Of a DNA stretch of 64,000 nucleotides, positions 37,527 through 50,538 are shown piece after piece. Source of the stretch: Deinococcus yavapaiensis KR-236. Its GTDB lineage: Bacteria; Deinococcota; Deinococci; Deinococcales; Deinococcaceae. The notes under the pieces were generated by a model that worked only from the letters and a program-made list of their open reading frames with translations, was not told where the DNA came from and did no database searches. Each line of letters begins with the position of its first letter. The stretch's first letter is position 1. Location: NCBI RefSeq assembly GCF_003217515.1, contig NZ_QJSX01000005.1, positions 62,001-126,000 on the forward strand, in the 5' to 3' direction. A program made the translations under genes and the position numbers.

Positions 37527-39031
37527 TCAACGATTCTTCGAGCGAAAGGAACGGGGATCGAGGCCGCCGCGGTGTTCGTCCAACACATTGAACTCACCGC
37601 GTGTGAAACGTGTCGGAGCGTTTCCCCAAGAAGACGTGAGCGACTCGGGACGGTCGGGCGCGCTCACCTCGAGCGAGCGGCGCAGCAAAGACAAGTCTTC
37701 GCTCCGCAACGTCCTCAACGGATCGCTGCTCGCCCGCAAGCCGCCGATCGTGTCGAGCAGTCCCAGCAGCGACCCGCGCTCGGCGTCATCGAGCAGGCTG
37801 CGCTCGCGGCGCGCGATCATGACGTCCGGATCGGGCTGATACCAGGCGTGCTGATACCAGCGGCTGAGGCTCGTGACGACGGCGTTGCGCGCGGCGGGGC
37901 CGGTCGCGTCACCGAGCCACAGCCTTCGCGCGTAGTCGTCCCAGATCGGCGCGACGTCCGGCCCGGTTCGCATGGCGTCCACGAGGCCGATCGAGGAAGC
38001 AAGGGGCGCCCCGCATCCCAGGATGAACGTGCTTTCTCCCGCGCCGCGCCGCAAGGCTTCGAGCCCCATGCGATACGCCGCCGCGCGGCTCACGTCTTGA
38101 TGGCGCCTGCTCGGCATGGCGCCCGCGAAGAGGAAGTCGAGCTTGAGGTAGTCGTAGCCCCAGGACACGACCGTGCGCGCGAGGTCTTCGAGCCAATCCT
38201 GCACCTCGGGCAAGGTCGTGTCGAGGCCGTAATACGCGCCGCCCCAGTTGTCGCCGCAATTCACGAGTTCGCCCGCCTCGTCGCGCAGGAACCACCCGGG
38301 ATGCTCGCGAAACAAGCGGGACGTGGGCCGCGCGATGAACGGCGCGAGCCAAAGGCCCGCGCGGAAGCCGAGGTCTCGCAGCACGAGTGGCGCTTCCCGC
38401 GCGTGCCGCCCGAAGGCAGGCTTGGCATCCAGCCAATCGCCGAGGTCCGCCTGAAAGCCGTCGTCGAGTTGGAAGACGTCGAACGGCAAGTCCAGCTCGC
38501 GCGCGAGCGTTGCCTCGCGCACGAAGGTGTCGAAGGTGATGTCGCGGTAATACGAGTACCACGAGCACCACACGCGCAGGGGCGCGGGAGTGCGTGCCTG
38601 CATCTCGCGCCCGAGATCGGCGCTCAGGGACTCGATGAGGTCGATGACGTTCTCGGAGAAGGCGAGGTGGGCAGGCTCGGGATCGCCTTCGCATTTGTAC
38701 GAGAGGTGCACGAGGTCGCCGTCGGCGTGCGCTTCCCAATGCGTGAAGGAGTGCGCGGCGTTCCCGGCGCAGCCGACGTACCCGCTGCCGTCCTCGGCGA
38801 TCAGGGCGATTAAGGTGTGAGAGCGCCACACGCCGGGCTTGCCGCGATCTCCGGGAGGCCACGCGACGTCGTGCCCTTGCCGCACGAGCACGTCGAGGGT
38901 CGGTCGAGCCTGAACGTCGGTCAAGGAGCGCAGTTCCGCCTCGCTCCACGATTGATAGCCGCTCACGAGCACGCGGGCGCGCGGCACCGTGAGCGTCCAA
39001 GTTCCGCTGGGAGCCGTGAACGTTTCGGTCA

Positions 39032-39035
<4 letters not shown>
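37527..39035 (-). CDS. alpha-galactosidase, GH36-like
   Basis: A 502-residue glycosidase of clan GH-D. The catalytic nucleophile is the Asp in YLKLDFLFAGAM near 300, and the acid/base is in DAMRTGPDVAPIWDD near 355. The aromatic WCSWYSYY block near 170 and LDDGFQADLGDW near 205 are also typical of this clan. It is shorter than classical GH36 enzymes (about 700), with a reduced N-terminal beta-sandwich. The start ATG 39035 overlaps the stop of the GH42 gene (ATGA); ATG 39032 is next. No signal peptide is seen, so it acts on imported alpha-galactosides. Confidence 0.9.
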
Positions 39036-40954
<1,919 letters not shown>

Positions 40955-40973
40955 ATCGGTGCTCCTTTCGCAA

Positions 40974-41025
40974 GCGATCAGCTCCGGACGCTCAACCTGA
41001 CAGTCGAGCGTCCGGAGCTGATCGC
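40974..41025. repeat. 20-bp perfect intercistronic hairpin
   Basis: GCGATCAGCTCCGGACGCTC (40974-40993) is perfectly complementary to 41006-41025 around a 12-base loop. It lies between the permease stop and the beta-galactosidase start. No T tract follows, so it is more likely an mRNA stabiliser, partial terminator or repeat element than a full terminator. A smaller CTGAC / GTCAG hairpin abuts the permease stop. Confidence 0.8.
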
Positions 41026-41046
41026 CGATGACTGACGGCTGTCAGC

Positions 41047-41958
41047 TTACCCCTTCACGGCGCCCGCGCTCAGTCCGCCTTGCCAGTAGCGTCCCAACGA
41101 CAGGAACGCGAGGACGAGCGGCAAGATGGAGATGAGAGCGCCCGTGACGATCATGGTGTAGAGGCGCTCGGTGCCCGTCGTAGTGTTGTTCCAGACGGAG
41201 AGGCCGAGCGTGAGCGGATAGAGCTCGGTGGAGTTCAGCATCATGAGGGGCAAGAAGAAGTTGTTCCAGCCCGCCACGAACGAGAAGAGCGCCACCGTGA
41301 CGAGTCCGCCGCGCACGAGCGGCAAGCCGAGTTGCCAGAAGATGCGCCCTTCGGACGCGCCGTCGATTCGCGCCGCTTCCATGAGCTCGTCGGGAAAGCC
41401 CGCGTCCCAGAAAAGACGCATGAGGTACAAGCCGAACGGGTTGACGATGGACGGCAAAATGAACGCCCACGGCGTGTTGATGAGCGGAATGCCCGCTTGA
41501 CCGAGGTTTTGCATGATGAGGAAGAGCGGCAGGACGAGGGCCGTGCCGGGCACCATGATCGTGCCCAGGATGAGCGAGAACAGCGCGTTCTTGCCTTTGA
41601 ACTGGAACTTCGAGAAGGCGTACCCGGCGGTCGCGCAGGTGAGGGCCGAGCCGATCGCGATGGCCGTGGAGTAGAGCGCGGAGTTCAGCAGCCAGCGCGG
41701 AAAGATGCCGTCTTGGTGCGTGAAGACCTTCCGGACGTTGTCGAGAAGGTGGCTGGGGCTGGAGAACCACAAGCCGAAGGTGGAGAACAGTTGACCGTTG
41801 TCCTTGAAGATCGTCACGAACATCCACCACAGCGGAACGAGCGAGTAGATCGCGAAGAGGCCCAAGACGAGCAGTTGCAGCGGAGTGAAACCTCGCCGCG
41901 GCTTCGGGGTGCTGACGGCGCGTGCGCGAGCGCCGACGTCGGGCAGAGCTTGGCTCAT
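41047..41958 (-). CDS. sugar ABC transporter permease, MalG-type
   Basis: A 303-residue inner-membrane permease with six helices. The EAA loop reads MEAARIDGASEGRIFWQLGLPLVRGG. It pairs with the MalF-type gene just upstream, overlapping it by the ATGA at 41955-41958. The C-terminus ends LGRYWQGGLSAGAVKG, typical of this family. No ATPase is encoded nearby; a shared MsmX/MsmK-type ATPase from elsewhere is likely. Confidence 0.92.
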   Translation of the reverse strand: MSQALPDVGARARAVSTPKPRRGFTPLQLLVLGLFAIYSLVPLWWMFVTIFKDNGQLFSTFGLWFSSPSHLLDNVRKVFTHQDGIFPRWLLNSALYSTAIAIGSALTCATAGYAFSKFQFKGKNALFSLILGTIMVPGTALVLPLFLIMQNLGQAGIPLINTPWAFILPSIVNPFGLYLMRLFWDAGFPDELMEAARIDGASEGRIFWQLGLPLVRGGLVTVALFSFVAGWNNFFLPLMMLNSTELYPLTLGLSVWNNTTTGTERLYTMIVTGALISILPLVLAFLSLGRYWQGGLSAGAVKG

Positions 41959-42875
41959 CGGTCACCTCCGAGGCGGGCGAAGCGCAAGAAGACGGTGCTG
42001 AACAGGAACGTGACGAGCGCGATGAGGATGGCCATCGCGGCGGCGTAACCGTACTGCGCGTCACGCGACGCGGCGAGGTAGATGTACGTGTTCGGCGTGA
42101 GGTTGTCGGGAACGTACCCGAGAGGTCGCAGCACGAACGGCTCGCTGAACACCTGCATGGTTCCGATGATCGAGAAGATGAACGTCAGGATGATCGTGGG
42201 GCGCAAGAGGGGCAATTTGATGTAGCGCGTGAGGTTCCACCCGTCCGCTCCGTCGATCTTCGCCGCCTCGTAAATGTCGGTCGGTACGTTTTGCAACGAG
42301 GCGTAGAGGGTGATCATGTTGTAGCCCGTCCACGTCCACGTGACGATGTTCGCCACCGACCAAAGCACGACCGTGCTCGACAGCATGTCCACCGTGCCGC
42401 TTCCGACCGCCTTGAGCGTCTGGTTGATCGGAGAGAGGTTCGGCGAGTACAGGTAACCCCACAAAAGTCCCGCGACAACCGCCGGGATGGTATACGGCAG
42501 GTAGAAGACGGTGCGGAAGAAGCGCTGCGCACGCCCCTTGACGGAGTCGAGCACGATCGCGAGGGCAACCGCGATCCCGAGCATGATCGGAATCTGCACC
42601 AAGCCGAAAAGGGCGATGTTGCCGAGCGACTGCAAGAAGGCCGTGTCCTGCAAGGCGCGCGAGTACTGCTCGAACCACGCGAAGACTTCCTTGGCGGGAC
42701 CGAAGCCGACGCGTTTCTTGATGAACAGACTGAGGTACACGGCGTACAAGACGGGCGCGAGATAGAAGACGGCGAAGGCGAGCAGAAAAGGCGCGAGGAA
42801 CAGCCACGGCGTCGTTGATGAAACGGCGCGGCGCGAACGTCGAGGGCGAGGCGGAGAAAGCGTTCCTTGGCTCAT
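41955..42875 (-). CDS. sugar ABC transporter permease, MalF-type
   Basis: A 306-residue permease with six membrane helices after a basic, Ser/Arg-rich N-terminus (PPRPRRSRRAVSS). The cytoplasmic EAA loop reads YEAAKIDGADGWNLTRYIKLPLLRP. It is coupled by ATGA to the MalG-type gene. A set of competing hairpins lies in the 75-base gap after the binding protein gene. Confidence 0.92.
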   Translation of the reverse strand: MSQGTLSPPRPRRSRRAVSSTTPWLFLAPFLLAFAVFYLAPVLYAVYLSLFIKKRVGFGPAKEVFAWFEQYSRALQDTAFLQSLGNIALFGLVQIPIMLGIAVALAIVLDSVKGRAQRFFRTVFYLPYTIPAVVAGLLWGYLYSPNLSPINQTLKAVGSGTVDMLSSTVVLWSVANIVTWTWTGYNMITLYASLQNVPTDIYEAAKIDGADGWNLTRYIKLPLLRPTIILTFIFSIIGTMQVFSEPFVLRPLGYVPDNLTPNTYIYLAASRDAQYGYAAAMAILIALVTFLFSTVFLRFARLGGDR

Positions 42876-42891
42876 ACAAACCTCGTGAAAG

Positions 42892-42950
42892 GACGAGGGT
42901 CGAGAGGCGAGGGCCGAGACCCTTGACCCTCGACCCTCGTCTCTCGACCC

Positions 42951-42951
<1 letters not shown>
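42892..42951. repeat. competing inverted repeats between binding-protein and permease genes
   Basis: GACGAGGGTCGAG (42892-42904) pairs perfectly with 42929-42941. The overlapping AGGGTCGAGAG (42896-42906) can instead pair with CTCTCGACCCT (42941-42951), which runs into the binding-protein stop codon. The tract consists of several GAGGGTCGAG-type copies in both orientations. Confidence 0.75.
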
Positions 42952-44267
<1,316 letters not shown>

Positions 44268-44348
44268 ACGTCCTCCTATTGGGACCGGGTATGCGACGAG
44301 AACTTCACCTCGAAGGTCAAGCTCGACGGGAAGTCATGTTGGCGTGCT

Positions 44349-45107
44349 TCACACCGCGTGAACTTGCACGCCTTGTTCGCGCAGAAGCGCCATTTTGTCG
44401 GCGGTGGCATTGCGGTCCGTCACGATGTGCCGGACGCGTGAAAGCGGCAAGATGGCCGCCGACGACACTTCGCCGAGCTTGCTGTGATCCGCGGCGACGA
44501 TCGTCTCTCGCGCGTTGTTCGCCATGATTCGTTTGATTTCGGCTTCCTCCAGGTTGCGGTTCGTGATGCCAGCTTGGGCGTCGACGCCGTTGCAACCGAG
44601 GAAGAGCTTGTCGGCGTACAAGCTTTCGAGCAGACGCGTTCCGAGCGGATTGACGAGGCTGTGCTGCAAGCGCCTCAAGGTCCCGCCCGTCACGACGACC
44701 GTGATGTTGGGAAGCTTCTCGAGCTCCAAGGCGATGTTGAGGCCCGACGTGATGACGGTCACGTTGCGAAGAAGCGGCGAAATGGACCGTGCGATCTCGG
44801 TGGTGGTACTGCCGACGTCGAGGAAGACCGTGTCGCCGTCCTCGATGAGGTTGGCGGCGAATTGGCCGATGCGGCGCTTCTCGTTGGAGTACAGCTTGCG
44901 CGTCTCTTCCAGGGGACGCTCGGCGTGATTCGCGAACGGACGAACGGCGCCGCCCCGCGTGCGGTGAATGAGCCCTTGGCGCTGCAGCGTTTCGAGGTCG
45001 CCGCGAATCGTCACTTTCGAAACGCCCAGCAGGTTCGAGAGGCCGTCGACCGTGACGCGCTCTCGCTGCTCGAGTTCCGACAGAATGACTCGCAGACGGG
45101 ATTGCAA
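44349..45107 (-). CDS. DeoR/GlpR-family transcriptional regulator
   Basis: A 252-residue repressor-type regulator. The N-terminal winged helix (residues 1-55: RLRVILSELEQRERVTVDGLSNLLGVSKVTIRGDLETL) is followed by a DeoR sensor domain with DVGSTTTEIA near 98, VVTGGTLRR near 142 and HIVTDRNA near the end. Sensors of this family bind phosphorylated sugars. AAAGGAAAG precedes the ATG at 45107. It is immediately upstream of, and on the same strand as, the galactoside genes, so it probably controls them. Confidence 0.93.
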   Translation of the reverse strand: MQSRLRVILSELEQRERVTVDGLSNLLGVSKVTIRGDLETLQRQGLIHRTRGGAVRPFANHAERPLEETRKLYSNEKRRIGQFAANLIEDGDTVFLDVGSTTTEIARSISPLLRNVTVITSGLNIALELEKLPNITVVVTGGTLRRLQHSLVNPLGTRLLESLYADKLFLGCNGVDAQAGITNRNLEEAEIKRIMANNARETIVAADHSKLGEVSSAAILPLSRVRHIVTDRNATADKMALLREQGVQVHAV

Positions 45108-45217
45108 AGCTTTCCTTTCCCCCTTTCGATTCGTTTCGCTTGTGTCGGAGCTTATCTCTAGGGCGGGAGCGAAGTCAAGGTCGAGTGAAGGCGAACGGCA
45201 CCGAAAAGCGACGCAGC

Positions 45218-46180
45218 TTACCTTGCGAGGCGTTCGAGGTGAATCCGGGCGGGGTCTTTCACGAAGCCCATCGCTTCATTGATCGAAAGCATGGGGCGGT
45301 TCACGGCGTGGTTGCTCGTGCGAACGAAACGAAAGCCGTGCGTGCGCGCGTACTCGGTCGCGGCGAGCTTGAGAGTCTGCGCGACGCCGAGGCGGCGATG
45401 CCCGCGCCGCACTCCCGTGAGGCCGGTCAGAAGGGTGTCGGGCTTCGCCGAGGGCCGCAGTTCCGTGAACCCGACGAGTTCACCGTCGCGCACCGCGAAG
45501 AAGGTGGCCTGTTCGAGCAGTCGAGGTTGACGCGGAATGCGCTCGCGCCACGTCTCGAACGGCCACGGTTGGAAGGTCGTTGCTTGGGGCACGTCCGCCA
45601 AGAGCGAGACCGCCAGATCGTACCAACGCCGCTCGAAAGTTTCGTTTCGCCAGTCGAAGGCCGAGAGAGGTCGCACGTCGACGCCCGCCGCGCGCGACTT
45701 CTCCTCGAAGGCCTCGAACTTCGCCGCGTCGAAGGCCGTCACGTCGAGTTGCGACGAGAACATGCGGTCGGTTTCGCGAAAGCCTTTCGACAACAAGAGC
45801 GGCAACTGCCAACGGTCCTCGCGGGCGCCCGCGACCAACACGTCGGGCGCGTGGGGCGCCAGGGCCGACTCGACTCGGTCGAAGAGCGCCTCGGCGTGCT
45901 CGGTCGTTTGCGCGTCCGGCACGAGCCACAAGGAAAGCGAGAAGTAGCCCGGCAAGGGGTTGTGCCGCCACGTGCCGCCGCTCGCTCCGCCGATGACCGC
46001 GCCGCCTCGTTCCAGCACGAAGCGGTATTGCACGTCGCCTTCGGCTTGGGACGCGTCGAGGTGCCGCAACTCGTCGACCGAGCGTGGATCGTCCGGTTGC
46101 GCGAATCTCAGCATCGCCGCGAAGCGTTCGTACTCCAAATCGGTCGGCTCGAAGGGCCGCAAGGTCGCAGGGGTCGTCAT
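45218..46180 (-). CDS. tandem GNAT acetyltransferase
   Basis: A 320-residue protein with two GNAT folds. The first (about 10-150) is degenerate. The second (about 160-310) has the acetyl-CoA motif TGVRRGHRRLGVAQTLKLA and the Asn/Ala-rich N.AVNRPMLSINEAMGF block seen in mycothiol-synthase-like and similar double-GNAT proteins. The substrate is unknown. ATG 46180 has TACCGT five bases before it, compatible with leaderless expression. Confidence 0.82.
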   Translation of the reverse strand: MTTPATLRPFEPTDLEYERFAAMLRFAQPDDPRSVDELRHLDASQAEGDVQYRFVLERGGAVIGGASGGTWRHNPLPGYFSLSLWLVPDAQTTEHAEALFDRVESALAPHAPDVLVAGAREDRWQLPLLLSKGFRETDRMFSSQLDVTAFDAAKFEAFEEKSRAAGVDVRPLSAFDWRNETFERRWYDLAVSLLADVPQATTFQPWPFETWRERIPRQPRLLEQATFFAVRDGELVGFTELRPSAKPDTLLTGLTGVRRGHRRLGVAQTLKLAATEYARTHGFRFVRTSNHAVNRPMLSINEAMGFVKDPARIHLERLAR

Positions 46181-46245
46181 GCCGCACGGTAACAAAGCCG
46201 CTTCGATCGTTCATCGGCCAAACGGCGCACGGCGGCGAGGCGTCT

Positions 46246-46929
46246 TCAGCGAGCGACCGTGCGAATGTCCGTTCCTTCGAGCTCTCCGTCGCGAATGTGC
46301 ACGACGCGGTCGGCGCGGGCGGCGACGTTCGGGTCGTGCGTGATGAGCACGACCGTCTTGCCCTCGGCGGCCGGTGCGAGCAACAATTCCAAGATGGACG
46401 CTCCCGTCTTCGTGTCGAGGTTGCCCGTCGGCTCGTCGGCGAGCAGGATCGGCGGATCGGTCACGAGGGCGCGCGCGATCGCCACGCGCTGCTGCTCGCC
46501 GCCCGACAGTTGAGACGGCAGGTGGCCGCCACGCTTGCCGAGCCCGACGCTTTGCAGCAGACGCTCGGCGCGCTCGCGGCGCTCGTGCGGCGTCACTCCG
46601 GCGAGCATGAGGGGAAACTCGACGTTCTCGCGGGCGCTGAGGATCGCGACGAGGTTGTAGTTCTGGAAGACGAAGCCGAACTTCTCCAGGCGCAGCGCCG
46701 CCCGCTGCGTCTCGCTGAGCCGCGCGATGTCGACGTCGTCCACGAGGACGGAGCCGCCGCTGGGCGTGTCGAAGCCCGCGAGAAGGTTGAGCAGCGTGGA
46801 CTTGCCGCTGCCGCTCGGTCCGACGACCGCCGTGAGGCCGGGCGCGAACGTGTAGCTCACCTCGTGCACGGCGGTGACGACGGAGTCGCCGCTCGGATAG
46901 ACTTTCGTGACTTGTCGAAGTTCGATCAT
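46246..46929 (-). CDS. ABC transporter ATP-binding protein, MacB/LolD-type
   Basis: A 227-residue ATPase. Walker A is GPSGSGKSTLLN, the signature LSGGEQQRVAIARAL, Walker B ILLADEPTGNLD and the H-loop VLITHDPNVA. These and the length match the MacB/LolD group that works with FtsX-type permeases. AAGGAA precedes the ATG at 46929. It follows the permease gene by 22 bases in the same operon. Confidence 0.93.
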   Translation of the reverse strand: MIELRQVTKVYPSGDSVVTAVHEVSYTFAPGLTAVVGPSGSGKSTLLNLLAGFDTPSGGSVLVDDVDIARLSETQRAALRLEKFGFVFQNYNLVAILSARENVEFPLMLAGVTPHERRERAERLLQSVGLGKRGGHLPSQLSGGEQQRVAIARALVTDPPILLADEPTGNLDTKTGASILELLLAPAAEGKTVVLITHDPNVAARADRVVHIRDGELEGTDIRTVAR

Positions 46930-46951
46930 GGATTCCTTCGGTTTCTCGGCT

Positions 46952-48115
46952 TCAGATGCGCCCGAGCGCCTCGGTGATCTTGAGGCGGCTCGCGGAGCGG
47001 GCGGGCAGCAGGCCCGCGAGCAGGCCCAGCAGCAACGAGATCAGCATGGCGAGCAGCGCGAGGCGAGGCGTGAGGGCCGCCGCGTCGATGTTGGCGAGGT
47101 TTCGCGTGTACGCGTTCACGCCGAGGATGCCGAGCACGCCGAGCGCGATGCCGCCCACGCCGCCCGCGAGGGCCAGCAGCAGGCTCTCGGTGAGGACGAG
47201 GCTGCGCACGAAGGCCGGTTTCGCTCCGATGGCGCGCAACGTGCCAAATTCCCGCGTGCGTTCGAACACGCCCATCATGACCGTGTTCGCGACGGCGAGT
47301 CCACCCACGATCAAGGCGATGAGGCTGATTCCGAAACGCACCGCGTCCGAGATGCGAAGCGCCCGCTCGATGAAGTTCAAAAAGTCCGCCTGCGTCTGCA
47401 CTTCGAGTTGCAGCTTGGACGACAAGGCCTTGGCGACTTCGCGCGCGCGCGTCGGCTCGTCGAGCTTGAGGGCGATGATCGACAGGCGGCCTTGCGCGGC
47501 GATCGCGTCTTGCAAGGTCGTGAGGGGCATCAAGATGAACGAGTCGGTGAGGCCGCCGCCTTCGCTCAGCACGCCGACGACCTTGACGGCCGCGCGGCGA
47601 TTGACGCGCAAGGTAGACCCGAGCTTGAGCCCGCCGTTGCGCGCGGCGCTCGCTCCGACGACGGCGACGGGCCGCCCTTCGTCGGACGGTTGCAGCAAGC
47701 GGCCCGCCGCGACCGCGACGTTGGGAAACACGGCCTTCACGCCGAGCGCGGCGGGCAAGGCGTACAAGATGTAGCTCGAACTCGGGTCGAGTCCGCCGCG
47801 CACGCTGAGGGCGACCGGAATGACTTGCTTGATGCCGTACTGCTCCTTGAGGGCGTTGACTTGACCCACGGTGCTGCCCGGCAAGTTCGGCTCGGGCGCG
47901 AAGCCGCCCGCGTCGAAGCCGTTGAGGCTGATTTGCAGGTCGGGGCCGATGTTGCCGAGTTCGGAGGCGAAGACGCGCCGCAATCCCTCGCCGAGCGACA
48001 AGAAGATCACCATGCTCGCGACGGCCACCACGATGCCGAGCGCCGTGAGGATCGTGCGAACGGGGCGTCGCAGAAGACCGCGCAATGCCAGTTGCCACAA
48101 GTCGGGAAGTCGCAC
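46952..48115 (-). CDS. MacB/FtsX-type ABC permease
   Basis: A 387-residue protein. One N-terminal helix follows LALRGLLRRPVRTILTALGIVVA, then a periplasmic MacB_PCD-like domain (about 50-250) and three C-terminal helices with EFGTLRAIGAKPAFV, the FtsX permease signature. It is an exporter or lipoprotein/peptide mechanotransmitter with the adjacent ATPase. The start is GTG 48115, with AGAAGG or the -10-like TACTCT seven bases upstream; the latter would make it leaderless. No periplasmic adaptor gene is adjacent. Confidence 0.88.
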   Translation of the reverse strand: MRLPDLWQLALRGLLRRPVRTILTALGIVVAVASMVIFLSLGEGLRRVFASELGNIGPDLQISLNGFDAGGFAPEPNLPGSTVGQVNALKEQYGIKQVIPVALSVRGGLDPSSSYILYALPAALGVKAVFPNVAVAAGRLLQPSDEGRPVAVVGASAARNGGLKLGSTLRVNRRAAVKVVGVLSEGGGLTDSFILMPLTTLQDAIAAQGRLSIIALKLDEPTRAREVAKALSSKLQLEVQTQADFLNFIERALRISDAVRFGISLIALIVGGLAVANTVMMGVFERTREFGTLRAIGAKPAFVRSLVLTESLLLALAGGVGGIALGVLGILGVNAYTRNLANIDAAALTPRLALLAMLISLLLGLLAGLLPARSASRLKITEALGRI

Positions 48116-48173
48116 GCCTTCTAGAGTACCGATTTTGCGTTTTCCGGCTGTGGGGCTTCTCAAGGTTCGCCGG

Positions 48174-48179
48174 TAGACT
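48174..48179 (+). promoter_or_regulatory. -10 box of DUF4127 gene (leaderless)
   Basis: TAGACT ends 7 bases before the ATG at 48187. Confidence 0.5.
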
Positions 48180-48186
48180 CGGCTCC

Positions 48187-49500
48187 ATGAAAGCCGCCTT
48201 CACGATCGTGCTGGCCTTCGCGTCGTGCGCGAGCGCCCGACTCGCCTTGCTGCCGCTCGATTCTCGGCCCGCTACCAGCGACTTGCCCGCCCGCATCGCT
48301 TCGCTGAGGAGCGAGGACGTGAGCGCCGCGCCGACGACGCTGCTCGGAACGCGCGAACGCGGCGCGGACGTCTCGGCGCTCGGCGCTTGGCTGGAAGCGC
48401 AAGACGGCGGACCCCTCGTCGTGGCCCTCGACACGCTCGCGTACGGCGGCTTGGTGCAGTCGAGGTCGAGCGATGCGAGCGTCGAGGAAGCCTTGAAGCG
48501 CTTGGAGGTCGTGCGGACGTGGCGCGCGCGCACGGGTCAACCCGTCTACGCCTTCGTCACCTTGCCGAGGCAGCCCGACGCGCGAAACAGGGCGCGCAAC
48601 TTCGAAGTTGCCAAGGAGATGGTCGAGTGGGCACGCCAAGGAGTGTTCGCCGAGTTGCACGTCACGTGGGACGACGCGTTGCCGAGCTCTCCCGCGCCGG
48701 CGGAAGGAGCGCGCTTGCGCTCGGACGCTCCACGAAACGTTCGCGTGTACCCCGGCGCGGACGAGGTGCTGTCGATGCTGGTGGCGCGCGCCCTGTCGCC
48801 CGCCGCGCGCCGCCTCGCGGTGGAGTTCAGCGATCCCGGCGCGGCGACGCGCCTCGCGCCGTACGAAGGCATTTCGTTGACGGACAGCGTGCGACTGCAC
48901 GCGGAAGGCACCGGCTGGACGGTGGTGCCGTCGAAGTCCACGCCTGCTCGCCTTCCGTTCGGCGGAACGGTGAGCGAGCCGACCGAGCCGTCCGACCTCA
49001 CCCTCTTCGTCTTCAACGGCGGAGATGCTCGTCGCGCCGCCTTGCGCGTCTCGCAACTTCTACGCTCGGGGCACCTCGCCGTGGCGGACGTTTCGCGCGT
49101 CAATCAAGGGACGCTGCCGCTGTGGGCGGATCTCGGAACGCTCGACCGACCGCGCGATCTCGCTTCGCTCGGCGCGTGGGGCACGCCTGGCAACAACTTC
49201 GGCACGGTCCTCGCGCACGCGAAGATCTTCTTGGAGGGCGCCGATCCCGCGAGGCAAGACGCGCTGCTCGCACGTCAAGTCGCGAACGACGTGATCTTCA
49301 GCGCGCGGGTGCGGTCCGCTTTGCGCGCGGCCGTGCCCGAAAGCGACATGGGATCGGACGACGCGCAACGCGCCCTCGTGAACCTCGCTCGCTCGTTCTT
49401 TCCGCTGCGGCTCGCGGACACGTACGAGTTGCAAAGCGCGGACTTGCCGTGGCGACGCTCGTTCGAGTGGCGCTTCGAGTTGCGCCGCGAAACGCCTTGA
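48187..49500 (+). CDS. DUF4127 family secreted protein
   Basis: A 437-residue protein with a short signal peptide (KAAFTIVLAFASCASA). Its pattern is that of the DUF4127 family: LALLPLDSRPATSDLP near the start, ALDTLAYGGLVQSR near 80, and LWADLGTLDRP...GAWGTPGNNFGTVLAH near 310-340. The family's biochemical role is not established as far as I know. It is exported, monocistronic, and starts with a leaderless-type promoter divergent from the FtsX-type gene. Confidence 0.78.
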   Translation: MKAAFTIVLAFASCASARLALLPLDSRPATSDLPARIASLRSEDVSAAPTTLLGTRERGADVSALGAWLEAQDGGPLVVALDTLAYGGLVQSRSSDASVEEALKRLEVVRTWRARTGQPVYAFVTLPRQPDARNRARNFEVAKEMVEWARQGVFAELHVTWDDALPSSPAPAEGARLRSDAPRNVRVYPGADEVLSMLVARALSPAARRLAVEFSDPGAATRLAPYEGISLTDSVRLHAEGTGWTVVPSKSTPARLPFGGTVSEPTEPSDLTLFVFNGGDARRAALRVSQLLRSGHLAVADVSRVNQGTLPLWADLGTLDRPRDLASLGAWGTPGNNFGTVLAHAKIFLEGADPARQDALLARQVANDVIFSARVRSALRAAVPESDMGSDDAQRALVNLARSFFPLRLADTYELQSADLPWRRSFEWRFELRRETP

Positions 49501-49660
49501 AGTTCAGGGGCGATCGTTCCTCGTTGTCGCCAAGGGTCACGCGGTGCTGCCACGAGTCAGGCGCGCGAGTCGGCTTCGACCTCGGACCGCTTCGGGAACT
49601 TCTCGAGCCCGCAACTCGGCGACGTTTCGTCCCGTGCGACTTCGGCGGAGGCGTTCGAAC

Positions 49661-50530
49661 TCAAGCCTCGCGGCGACCCATCCACAACGCCGAGCCGATC
49701 ACGAGGGCGGCGCCCAGCAAGGCGAGCGGCGAGAGGCGCTCGGCGAACAGCGCGGCGGCCAAAACCGCGGCCACGACAGGTTCCAAGGCGGCGATGACCG
49801 ACGCGCGGGTCGTCGGGAGATGACGAAGGCCCAGCGAGTAGACGAAGTACGCGAGGTAGGTGCTGAAGAAGGCCATCGCGAGCAGCAGGCTCCACGCGGC
49901 GAACGACTTCTCGGCGAAGGTCGTGAAGGGCGCGAGTCCCAACGCGCCGATCGGAAGGGCCAAGGCCAGCAAGGCGGGCGCGCCGTACCGCGCGAAGTAC
50001 ACCTTGCCGTACGGGTAGTACAGGGCGTACGTGAGGGCGCTCAGCAATCCGAACATCAACGCGGGACCCGTGACGCGCACGCCCGTTCCGCCTCCGACGC
50101 TGATGAGTGCCACGCCCGCGATCGTCACGAACATCGTGAGAAGTTCCGCGCGGCCCAGGCGCTCTTCGAACAAGCGCCAGCCGATCACGGCGACGAACGC
50201 GGGCGCGGTGTACAACAACACCGACGCGAGGCTCGCGCCGCCTTCACGCACGGCGAGTTGGTACGCGCCGTAAAAGACGCTGACGCCGCTGAGGCCGAAC
50301 AGCACGGTCATCAGCAAGTCCTTGCCCTTGGGAAGGCGGGCGCGCGTGATGACCGCGTGCGCCGCGAAGAAGGCGCCGCCCAACACGGCCCGCCAGAAGG
50401 CCACTTCCAGCGGTGCGAGGCCGAGGGATCCGGCGAACTTTCCGAAAATGCCCAGCAAGCCCCACAGCGTTGCCGCCGTCATGATCAGCAAGGCCGAGGT
50501 GAGAGGAGGGGTGGCGCGAGGCACGGGCAT
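49661..50530 (-). CDS. EamA/DMT-family transporter
   Basis: A 289-residue protein with ten membrane helices forming two EamA repeats (about 10-140 and 155-285). It carries GLLGIFGKFAGSLG and the second-half ALEPVVAAVLAAALFAERLS, the typical EamA end. It is probably a metabolite or drug exporter; the substrate is unknown. ATG 50530 lies 8 bases after the stop of the upstream gene, so the two are co-transcribed. Confidence 0.88.
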   Translation of the reverse strand: MPVPRATPPLTSALLIMTAATLWGLLGIFGKFAGSLGLAPLEVAFWRAVLGGAFFAAHAVITRARLPKGKDLLMTVLFGLSGVSVFYGAYQLAVREGGASLASVLLYTAPAFVAVIGWRLFEERLGRAELLTMFVTIAGVALISVGGGTGVRVTGPALMFGLLSALTYALYYPYGKVYFARYGAPALLALALPIGALGLAPFTTFAEKSFAAWSLLLAMAFFSTYLAYFVYSLGLRHLPTTRASVIAALEPVVAAVLAAALFAERLSPLALLGAALVIGSALWMGRREA

Positions 50531-50538
50531 GGCGCCCT

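Noticed and set aside
46926..48533. 535-codon minus-strand frame overlapping the FtsX-type permease
   Set aside because: Composition is Arg-rich noise out of frame with the permease, whose membrane helices and signature are clear.
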